A stretch of 9,065 bases of DNA, taken from contig JBGTKH010000166.1 of NCBI GenBank assembly GCA_041744735.1, positions 1 to 9,065 of the forward strand, given 5' to 3'. The notes below the pieces were generated by a model. That model was not told the origin of the DNA and did no database searches. It worked only from the letters and a program-made list of their open reading frames with translations. The position numbers were made by a program, and so were the translations under genes. This stretch comes from JBGTKH01 sp041744735. GTDB taxonomy: Bacteria; Planctomycetota; Planctomycetia; Pirellulales; Pirellulaceae. Numbering within the stretch: the first letter of the stretch is position 1; every line of letters begins with the position of its first letter. This document shows positions 1 through 5,646 of the stretch, in pieces.

Positions 1-1224
1 CCGAGTCACATCGACACGTGGGACCCGAAGCCCGATCGGCCGATCGAGAATCGCGGGCCGTTTTCGGTGATCTCCACGAAATTGCCGGGTGTGTTCTTCT
101 GCGAACATTTGCCCAAGCAAGCGGCGATGCTCGACAAGTTCACGATCATTCGCAGCGTTGATGCTCGGCACAGCAACCACGAACCAAACAAAGTTTTTCA
201 AACGGGCAACTTGGAAGCGGCGCCGCGTGTGAATCCGAAGGGAGACATGTACCCGGCGATCGGCTCGGTGGTGGCGAAGTTCCGCGGCGCGAATCAGCCG
301 GGTATGCCGCCGTATGTGGCGTTCATGAAATCGCGATCGCACGTGGCCTTCGCCGGCCATTTGGGCAAACGCTACGATCCGTTCATCGCCGAGCAAGCCG
401 CGAAGCTGCCGGTGTACACGAACGTCGGAGTCGACACAGGGCAAACCACCGGCGCGGACCTTTTCAACCTGCCGCTCGGACTGTCGCAAGAGCGGCTGTT
501 CACGCGGCGAAACTTACTGCAACAATTCGATCGCATGCGCAGCGATCTCGATCTGCGCGGGTCGATGGAGGCACTCGACACGTATCAACAGCAGGCGGTC
601 GAGATGGTCGCCGGCCGGCAAGCCCAAGAGGCGTTCGACATTTCGCAAGAGCCCGACACGGTGCGCGATCGCTATGGAAATCATCTCTGGTGCCAGCAGG
701 CGCTGTTGGCGCGACGACTGGTCGAAGCGGGCGTCGCCTTTGTGACGCTGGACCTGAGCTATCACACGGCGTCGGGGACTTGGGACACGCACGGCGACAA
801 CATTCCTCCGTACGGCGGCATCATGAAAGGACTGAGGCCGCTGCTGCCGCTGTTCGATCACTTGATCACCACGCTGGTCGGCGACCTGCACGAGCGCGGG
901 CTGTTGGACGATGTGCTGGTGATCGCGATGGGCGAGTTCGGCCGCACGCCGCAGGTCGGCACGCAGGACAGCACCGACGGCCGCAATCATTGGCCGGTGG
1001 TGATGTCGATGTCGCTTGCGGGCGGTGGCCTGCGGCACGGGCAAGTCATCGGAGCCACCGAAACCGACGGCGGTCAAATCAAACATCGCCCGGTGACTCC
1101 CGGCGACTTGGCCGCCACCATCTATCGTCACATGGGCGTTCCGCTGGACGCCACTTATGAAGACGACCGCAACCGCCCGCGGTATATCGTCGAACACGGC
1201 GAATCGATTCGCGAGTTGTTCTAA
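1..1224 (+). CDS. DUF1501 domain-containing protein, 5'-truncated by the window edge
   Basis: The reading frame is open from base 1 to the TAA at 1222-1224, giving 407 visible residues; the start lies outside the window. The first residues read PSHIDTWDPKP, which matches the early DUF1501 signature (usually preceded by GG). Further family-like blocks are TWDTHGDN near visible residue 260, EFGRTP near 312 and GRNHWP near 327. DUF1501 proteins are related to the alkaline-phosphatase/sulfatase fold, and the conserved Asp and His residues in these blocks are expected metal ligands. Many carry a Tat signal, but the N-terminus here is not visible. In planctomycetes the gene often follows a DUF1549/DUF1553 cytochrome-type gene; that neighbour would be upstream of the window and cannot be checked. 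The substrate is unknown. The domain assignment is strong and the biological role is not established. Confidence 0.9.
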   Translation, partial: PSHIDTWDPKPDRPIENRGPFSVISTKLPGVFFCEHLPKQAAMLDKFTIIRSVDARHSNHEPNKVFQTGNLEAAPRVNPKGDMYPAIGSVVAKFRGANQPGMPPYVAFMKSRSHVAFAGHLGKRYDPFIAEQAAKLPVYTNVGVDTGQTTGADLFNLPLGLSQERLFTRRNLLQQFDRMRSDLDLRGSMEALDTYQQQAVEMVAGRQAQEAFDISQEPDTVRDRYGNHLWCQQALLARRLVEAGVAFVTLDLSYHTASGTWDTHGDNIPPYGGIMKGLRPLLPLFDHLITTLVGDLHERGLLDDVLVIAMGEFGRTPQVGTQDSTDGRNHWPVVMSMSLAGGGLRHGQVIGATETDGGQIKHRPVTPGDLAATIYRHMGVPLDATYEDDRNRPRYIVEHGESIRELF

Positions 1225-1242
1225 ATCGCGTACGCGCGTTGC

Positions 1243-1306
1243 TGGTAGCTGAATTCGCAAGAATTCAGTTGGGTAGCAGGCTGAATTCTTGCGAATTCAG
1301 CTACCA
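1243..1306. repeat. 26-bp perfect inverted repeat with GAATTC-rich arms
   Basis: The left arm at 1243-1268 and the right arm at 1281-1306 are perfect reverse complements over 26 bp, with a 12-base spacer. Each arm contains two GAATTC hexamers and is itself nearly palindromic (CTGAATTC, four bases, GAATTCAG), so either one long hairpin or two short ones could form. There is no T-tract after the right arm, so it does not look like a classical intrinsic terminator, although it lies 18 bp after the DUF1501 stop. It resembles the dispersed REP/MITE-like palindromes of planctomycete genomes; that attribution is from memory. In the rest of the 1225-1491 gap I see no convincing promoter. Confidence 0.85.
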
Positions 1307-1491
1307 CTCAGTGTCATCCGCTGTGAAACTTTTCCGCCTGGCGTGACCTTGCTTCTCACAACGCTCTTGCGCGCTGTAAAGGTCATGCCGCGAAACGTCG
1401 GACGTTTGATGAATGGTGCGCTATCGGCCGATGTTGGTAAAAGTCACGAAGTCGCAGCACGCCAAGCACCGAATGAATAAATAGGATTGGG

Positions 1492-1599
1492 ATGTCGCTG
1501 CGCAAGGAACTGCAGCGTTTGAAACAGCTCTACAACGAGGGAAATGATTTTCCGGTGCGGAGTGAAGATTTGAAGGGCGGCCGTCCCATCGCCGCATAG
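1492..1599 (+). CDS. Possible 35-residue microprotein upstream of the protease
   Basis: This is a short ATG frame ending in TAG at 1597-1599. It starts five bases after an AGGATTGGG stretch that could serve as a weak ribosome binding site. The peptide begins MSLRKELQRLKQLYNEGN and reads as a charged amphipathic helix followed by a flexible tail. I recognise no family. It lies eight bases before the next small frame, which in turn overlaps the protease gene, so the three may form one transcription unit. The alternative is that it is chance or untranslated leader sequence. The close spacing, same strand and helix-like composition are the only support. Confidence 0.4.
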   Translation: MSLRKELQRLKQLYNEGNDFPVRSEDLKGGRPIAA

Positions 1600-1607
1600 G
1601 GGCAATC

Positions 1608-1745
1608 ATGCAGACAACTCCGCGTTCGCCGAAACGTCCGGCCGAATCTAAGCCGGCCAAGCTCACCGAGCACGAACTGATGCGCAAGAAGTTGCTGGAG
1701 ATGATCCTGCGCAACGAAGCTCAACGAAAGGCCGAGCAGCCGTGA
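1608..1745 (+). CDS. Possible 45-residue basic microprotein, coupled to the protease gene
   Basis: The frame starts at ATG 1608, preceded by AGGGGC at a suitable distance (the AG comes from the stop codon of the previous small frame). It ends in TGA at 1743-1745. The stop overlaps the GTG start of the protease as GTGA, an arrangement typical of translational coupling. The peptide has a Pro/Lys/Arg-rich first half and a predicted helix (LTEHELMRKKLLEMILRNEA, about residues 19-38). No signal peptide or membrane segment is visible, so it would be cytoplasmic. I do not recognise a family. The ribosome binding site and the overlap make it more credible than the 35-residue frame before it, but with no homologs available this remains inference. 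Confidence 0.5.
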   Translation: MQTTPRSPKRPAESKPAKLTEHELMRKKLLEMILRNEAQRKAEQP

Positions 1746-2893
1746 AAAGCTTGCTCCACGTGCGGTCGTTGCTGTGGGCCGCGGTCATTTCTCAAGCCGC
1801 GGTCATCGTGCGCCCGCTGCCGGCGCAGAACGTGTTTGACTCATGGCTCAGGCCGCGAGCTTCGCCACGGAAAACACAGTCATCGGCAGCGCATCCTTCG
1901 GTCGTGCGAATCATCGTGAAGGAAAAAGACGGAGTGGCGTATGGCTCCGGCACGCTGGTCGACGTGCGCGACAAGCATGGGTTGGTGGTGACAAACTGGC
2001 ACGTCGTGCGCGATGCGGCCGGAGAAATCACCGTCGTTTTCCCCGACGGGTTTAGCTCGGCCGCGCGAGTGCTCAAAGTCGACAGCAACTGGGATCTGGC
2101 GGCGTTGGTCATCTGGCGGCCTAGCGTACAGCCCGTGCCTGTCGCCACCATCGCGCCGCGGCCCGGCGACGTACTTTCTATTGCCGGCTACGGTTCGGGG
2201 AGTTACCGCGCCGTGACTGGGCGCTGCACGCAGTATGTCGCGCCAGGCACGAATCAACCGTACGAAATGGTTGAATTGTCCGCACAGGCGCGGCAAGGCG
2301 ATTCCGGTGGCCCGATCTTCAATGACCGCGGCGAATTGGCCGGTGTTCTGTTCGGCGCCTCGCGCGGCAGCACCTCTGGCAGCTACGCTGGCCGCGTCCG
2401 CTGGTTTCTGGTGTCGCTCGCACCAGAGCTTGAACATTCGGATAACGTGGTCATCGCTAGCCGGCCGCAACCGAACATCGTTTCGCCGCCGTTCCGTAAC
2501 CAAGTGCAAACTCAACCTAGTACCGACGCCTTGGTATCAGCGTCGCCGCAAGCGTTTTCATTCGCAGAGACAATCGGCGATGCGAGCGGGGGCAGCCGTA
2601 CTCAATCTGTCCGAACTAGTCCGCCCGAATCACATTCGCTGGCGGAACCGTTCTCAGCGCGAAAGTTGCCCTATCAGGGATCTACAATCTTGGAACCGAT
2701 CGAATCGTCGTCGTTCACAGCGACCGACGTCCAAACGGTCACCGGATCGAACGAACAATCGCCCCAGCCGACCGCGCTGGACGTGAACACATTGCTCGGT
2801 GACACGCCACTAGAAAGGGCAAAAGCCGTACTCGCGGTGATCGGCTTGCTCGCGGTGCTCATGCAACTCGGGCGGGCGCTGCGAAAGTCGTAA
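1742..2893 (+). CDS. Secreted trypsin-like serine protease with C-terminal membrane anchor
   Basis: The 383-residue product has the chymotrypsin/trypsin (S1, HtrA-like) catalytic triad in order: His87 in TNWHVV, Asp118 in NWDLAAL and Ser188 in QGDSGGPI. Residues 1-29 form a signal peptide (K2 and R8, a hydrophobic stretch LLWAAVISQAAVIV, then LPAQN as a possible cleavage region). The protease domain covers about residues 50-225. A long Ser/Thr/Pro/Gln-rich region of about 130 residues follows, without a PDZ domain. It ends in a hydrophobic segment (KAVLAVIGLLAVLMQL, about 360-377) and a basic tail RALRKS. The expected topology is catalytic domain outside the inner membrane and C-terminus in the cytoplasm. 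The GTG start is chosen because it overlaps the stop of the preceding small frame and gives a sensible signal peptide. The substrate is unknown. Absence of PDZ argues against a classical DegP. Confidence 0.88.
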   Translation: MKSLLHVRSLLWAAVISQAAVIVRPLPAQNVFDSWLRPRASPRKTQSSAAHPSVVRIIVKEKDGVAYGSGTLVDVRDKHGLVVTNWHVVRDAAGEITVVFPDGFSSAARVLKVDSNWDLAALVIWRPSVQPVPVATIAPRPGDVLSIAGYGSGSYRAVTGRCTQYVAPGTNQPYEMVELSAQARQGDSGGPIFNDRGELAGVLFGASRGSTSGSYAGRVRWFLVSLAPELEHSDNVVIASRPQPNIVSPPFRNQVQTQPSTDALVSASPQAFSFAETIGDASGGSRTQSVRTSPPESHSLAEPFSARKLPYQGSTILEPIESSSFTATDVQTVTGSNEQSPQPTALDVNTLLGDTPLERAKAVLAVIGLLAVLMQLGRALRKS

Positions 2894-2918
2894 ACAAGAG
2901 CTTATGCCCGTCTCAACG

Positions 2919-4715
2919 TCACGGTATGACCTTTGAATTCAACTCCCCGCCTGCACTGGTTGCAGCCACAGCTTCGCGCGCCACTCGCCAGTCAACCAAA
3001 TGCAACTCGACCGACTGCCGGCCGCGGTAATCGTTGATCACGGGCCGGTAGGCGATATCGACGGGGCCGTCGAGTTGTGCGAGTTCGTCGGCCCATTCGC
3101 CTTGGCCGAACGCTACGGCCCGCAGCGTGACGCCGTGTTGGCGGAGTTTCAGAGACAGGTGCCGCTCGCTGCTGCCCATGCGTCGCGGCGGTTCGGTTAG
3201 CTCGACGCCAGTGCTGCACAACAGCGGCCGCGGGTTGTTTTGGCCGAAGGGGGCCAGTTGCTCGATTTGCTGCACGGTCTTCAGCGTCAGTTGGCTGAGC
3301 GGCGCTTCGACGTCGATTTGCAATTCGGCAATTCGGTCCGCCGCGGACGTTTCGCTGGCCGCGTATTCGCAGAAGTCAGCGCGGAACGCTTCGATATTCG
3401 ACTCGTCGATCTTCAAGCCCGCCGCCGCCGCGTGGCCGCCGTGCGACACCAGATGCTGCGTGCAAGCCGCCAGTGCCTCGTGCAAGTTCAAGCCACACGC
3501 ACTGCGCGCCGAGCCGCAGCCGACTTTCACGCCCAACTGGTCCAGCGCAATGAGCACCACTGGTCGGTGATACTTCTCTGCGAGGCGGCCGGCGACGATC
3601 CCAATCACGCCGGCATGCCAACCTCGCCCAGCCAGCACCAACGCGGGATCGGCATCCGGATCGAAGTCCTCTTTCAGTTGCTTGGTCGCAGCCAGATAGA
3701 TGCTGCGTTCCAGGCTGTCGCGGCTGTTATTCAGCTCGTGAATGTATTCGGCCAGCGCGGCGGCTCGCTGCGGCGACTCGGTAATCAGCAACTCGACACC
3801 CAACTGTGCCTGACCCAAGCGGCCGGCGGCGTTTAACCGCGGGGCCAGCGTGAACGCAATGTCTTCGCTGTCTAGCTGCCGCCTTTGATCGAGTTGCGTG
3901 ACCTTCATCAATGCTGCGAGGCCCAACACGGGTTGGTTCTTTAAGCTGTTTAGCCCGTGGCGGACGAGGATGCGATTTTCGTCCAATAGTGGCACCACGT
4001 CAGCGACGGTTCCGATCGCTGCCAAGCCGACGGCCGTCAGCAGATAGTTGCGCATCGCCTCGCTGACTTTTTTTGCTTGGCTTGCACGTTGGCACAAAGC
4101 CCAGGCCAGTTTGAAGGCCACGCCCGCGCCGCAGAGACCGCCGAACGGATACGAGTAACCGGGCAACCGCGGATGTACAATCGCCGCGGCCTGCGGCAGA
4201 CGATCGGCGAACTCGTGATGGTCTGTGACGATTAGTTCGATGCCTAATTCGCGCGCCGTTTCCGCTTGCTCGATGCTCGCGATTCCACAATCCACCGTGA
4301 CGACTAACGACGCATTTTGTGAGGCCAATGTGCGCAGCGCATCGTGGTTCAAGCCGTAGCCATCGTCCAAACGATTGGGAACGTGGTAACCGACGTCAGC
4401 TCCCAGCAAACGCAGGCACGAGTAGAGAATTCCCGTGCCCGTCATGCCATCGGCATCGTAGTCGCCGTAGATGACGATTCGCCGACGGGCCTGAATCGCG
4501 GCGTGAATCCGCTCGGCGGCATCCGCAGCACCGGGCAATTCCGCGGGGTCACGCAAGCCGGTCAGCTTGGCTTCCAGAAAATCTCGTGCGTCGGCGGGAT
4601 CGTAAACGCCGCGGCAGATCAGAAGTTGTGCGACGATAGGAGGCACGCGAGCGGCACGTTCCATCTGCGCAACTCGGTCGGCGTCGTGTGGGTGAATGCG
4701 CCAGCGTTTGCCCAT
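2919..4715 (-). CDS. recJ: Single-stranded-DNA-specific exonuclease RecJ
   Basis: The 598-residue product is close to the usual RecJ length (about 575-600). RecJ degrades single-stranded DNA 5' to 3' in recombinational and mismatch repair, in the cytoplasm, using divalent metal. Visible motifs are YGDYDADG (residues 83-90), VTVDCG (139-144) and the signature TDHHEF (164-169), all of the DHH phosphoesterase domain. The DHHA1 motif GGHAAAAGL follows in the middle of the protein, and a C-terminal part fits the RecJ OB-fold region. The ATG at 4715 is preceded on the minus strand by AGGA at good spacing. The gene lies 39 bp downstream of rpmG on the same strand, suggesting co-transcription. It converges on the protease gene with only 25 bp between stops, and I see no clear terminator there. 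No motif residue looks missing. Confidence 0.97.
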   Translation of the reverse strand: MGKRWRIHPHDADRVAQMERAARVPPIVAQLLICRGVYDPADARDFLEAKLTGLRDPAELPGAADAAERIHAAIQARRRIVIYGDYDADGMTGTGILYSCLRLLGADVGYHVPNRLDDGYGLNHDALRTLASQNASLVVTVDCGIASIEQAETARELGIELIVTDHHEFADRLPQAAAIVHPRLPGYSYPFGGLCGAGVAFKLAWALCQRASQAKKVSEAMRNYLLTAVGLAAIGTVADVVPLLDENRILVRHGLNSLKNQPVLGLAALMKVTQLDQRRQLDSEDIAFTLAPRLNAAGRLGQAQLGVELLITESPQRAAALAEYIHELNNSRDSLERSIYLAATKQLKEDFDPDADPALVLAGRGWHAGVIGIVAGRLAEKYHRPVVLIALDQLGVKVGCGSARSACGLNLHEALAACTQHLVSHGGHAAAAGLKIDESNIEAFRADFCEYAASETSAADRIAELQIDVEAPLSQLTLKTVQQIEQLAPFGQNNPRPLLCSTGVELTEPPRRMGSSERHLSLKLRQHGVTLRAVAFGQGEWADELAQLDGPVDIAYRPVINDYRGRQSVELHLVDWRVAREAVAATSAGGELNSKVIP

Positions 4716-4754
4716 GTCATCCTGAACGGGGCGAAAGGTACGTTACTGTTACTT

Positions 4755-4922
4755 CTACTTCTTCTTCTCGACGTGCATCGTGTGCCGGCGCAGCTTCGGA
4801 TTGTACTTCTTCAGCTTCAACTTCTCGCCACCCGGCTTGCGACGCAGGGTGTAATTGTAGTCCCCCGTTTCCTCGCACACGAGGAAGACGGTTTCCGCCT
4901 TTTTCTTACTTTTGCCTGCCAT
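4755..4922 (-). CDS. rpmG: 50S ribosomal protein L33 (bL33)
   Basis: The 55-residue, Lys-rich protein begins MAGKSKKKAETVFLVCEETG and contains TLRRKPGGEKLKLKKYNPKLRRHT, the recognisable bL33 core (split here: TLRRKPGGEK, then LKLKKYNPKLRRHT). bL33 is a small protein of the large ribosomal subunit near the E site. Only one cysteine (C16) remains: the CxxC-type zinc ligands of the C+ form are absent, including the second pair, where KYNPKLR stands in place of the usual KYCPxCR. This is therefore a zinc-independent (C-) type. An in-frame ATG at 5057 would add 45 residues, but those do not resemble bL33 and cross the repeat region, so the internal ATG at 4922 is chosen. The ribosome binding site is weak (AAGCGAG). 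Probably co-transcribed with recJ. Confidence 0.95.
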   Translation of the reverse strand: MAGKSKKKAETVFLVCEETGDYNYTLRRKPGGEKLKLKKYNPKLRRHTMHVEKKK

Positions 4923-4987
4923 GAGATTTCTCGCTTTCCAGTCAACTCGCGGGATTAGCCGCGCGGGTGTGTTGCAGTTCGGAACGT

Positions 4988-5015
4988 AGAATAGCTGACT
5001 TGTGCGAACTTTGAA
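4988..5015 (-). promoter_or_regulatory. Candidate sigma70-like promoter for rpmG-recJ
   Basis: Read on the minus strand, TTCAAA (5015-5010) and TATTCT (4993-4988) are separated by 16 bases. The -10 box ends 65 bases upstream of the rpmG ATG. The match is fair rather than excellent. It is the best candidate I see in this gap and lies just outside the palindromic element. Confidence 0.4.
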
Positions 5016-5036
5016 ACCCAGCGTTAGAAGCGCAGA

Positions 5037-5384
5037 GGGGTCGGGAGTCTTTTTCAACGTTGGCGGAAACAGCTAAGCGACCGTGTGGGTTTAGGCTCTG
5101 TTTCAAAACGTGAGCCGAACGCGCTAGCGGCTTGTTTGTTTAGTCGGCGTCGAAGCAACGTATGGCGTAAATCATAACCCGAAGCGTAAGCGAGGGAAGA
5201 AAGGACGCCCTCGCTTACGCTTCGGGTTACTAAATCAAACAAGCCGCTAGTGTCGGGCGTCGGTCGACGGGCTCGAAACGCTGGCGAGCCGAAGCCCGCG
5301 GCTAACGCCGTCGGCTCACATGTTGTGGACGACTCGTTTTGAGACAACCTTAGTTCACCAAAGTCGAAAATGACTCCCGACCCC
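5037..5384. repeat. Long imperfect palindrome with nested inverted repeats, MITE-like
   Basis: The outer arms, 5037-5063 and 5358-5384, match as inverted repeats at 24 of 27 positions and begin GGGGTCGGGAGTC. Moving inward, both halves carry the same blocks in the same order: TCAAAACG, TGAGCCGA, a 15-bp perfect pair (5124-5138 with 5236-5250) and a 22-bp perfect pair (5175-5196 with 5208-5229). The halves differ by insertions or deletions: the right half has about 55 extra bases between TGAGCCGA and the 15-bp block, and the left half has about 30 extra before the 22-bp block. No clear target-site duplication flanks it, and it encodes no transposase. It could be a MITE, nested insertions, or two inverted copies of one dispersed repeat. 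Confidence 0.75.
5175..5229. repeat. Central 22-bp perfect inverted repeat (TAACCCGAAGCG type)
   Basis: The arms at 5175-5196 and 5208-5229 are perfect reverse complements around an 11-base spacer (AAGAAAGGACG). This forms the apex of the larger palindrome. The arm starts TAACCCGAAGCG and ends AAGCGAGGG, a sequence I recall as highly repeated between genes in Pirellulales genomes and responsible for many spurious small proteins containing RSVSEG. No T-tract follows it on either strand, so a role as intrinsic terminator is not supported. Confidence 0.85.
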
Positions 5385-5452
5385 GTTTGCCGCGGAATAA
5401 ATCGCGGGCCAAACGTCGAATGCAACGTCAACTGGCCGCCGACACGAACCGG

Positions 5453-5481
5453 TTGACGGGGCGTGTTACGTGACTTAAAAT
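5453..5481 (+). promoter_or_regulatory. Candidate sigma70-like promoter for the first toroid gene
   Basis: TTGACG (5453-5458) and TAAAAT (5476-5481) are separated by exactly 17 bases, each close to the sigma70 consensus. Transcription would begin near 5488 and leave a leader of roughly 160 bases before the ATG at 5647. It lies about 70 bp to the right of the palindromic element. This is the best rightward promoter visible in the gap. Confidence 0.5.
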
Positions 5482-5646
5482 ATTGTTTCAATTCAGGTTG
5501 CGTCGCGAACTGCGATGCATCCGACGCCCCGCGGGTACAAACCCTCGGCTCGCTCGCTTTCATAAGCAACGATTCTTGCTTGCGTTTGCGATAAAATTAG
5601 GTACTTTAAGAGCAAATTTATTTTTCCGACGACGGAGCTGACAATT

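Larger units (their letters stand above)
4923..5646. other. 724-bp non-coding divergent intergenic region
   Basis: This gap separates rpmG (leftward) from the first toroid gene (rightward). It holds a candidate rpmG promoter, a long imperfect palindrome (5037-5384), a rightward promoter candidate (5453-5481) and a leader of about 160 bases. The leader includes a small hairpin (AAGCAA 5564-5569 with TTGCTT 5576-5581) and an AT-rich tract at about 5590-5626. Long open frames here on the minus strand (for example 5054-5569) translate through the repeats, including the peptide LVTRSVSEG, and are not believed to be genes. I see no tRNA or recognisable riboswitch. Confidence 0.75.

Noticed and set aside
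514..1260. 248-codon frame antisense to the DUF1501 gene
   Set aside because: Composition (Arg/His/Gln-rich) is that of a shadow frame in GC-rich coding DNA, and the sense strand has clear DUF1501 motifs.
1225..1310. The GAATTC inverted repeat as a rho-independent terminator for DUF1501
   Set aside because: No run of T follows the stem on the plus strand, and the stem is unusually long with self-complementary arms.
1323..1346. TGAAAC followed by CGTGA as a possible ECF sigma-factor promoter
   Set aside because: The spacing between boxes is about 12 bases, too short for the usual ~16, so it is not supported.
1289..1480. 63-codon open frame between DUF1501 and the protease unit
   Set aside because: Its start lies inside the right arm of the 26-bp inverted repeat, there is no ribosome binding site, and no family is recognisable.
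4923..5057. N-terminal extension of rpmG to an upstream ATG at 5057
   Set aside because: The extra 45 residues do not resemble bL33, and 55 residues is the usual family length.
5030..5392. Complete insertion sequence
   Set aside because: There is no transposase reading frame and no clear target-site duplication; only terminal-repeat-like ends are visible.
5054..5569. 171-codon open frame on the minus strand in the large intergenic gap
   Set aside because: It translates straight through the palindromic repeats (LVTRSVSEG and its mirror), has no recognisable domain and overlaps the repeat arms. This is the pattern of spurious repeat-derived ORFs.
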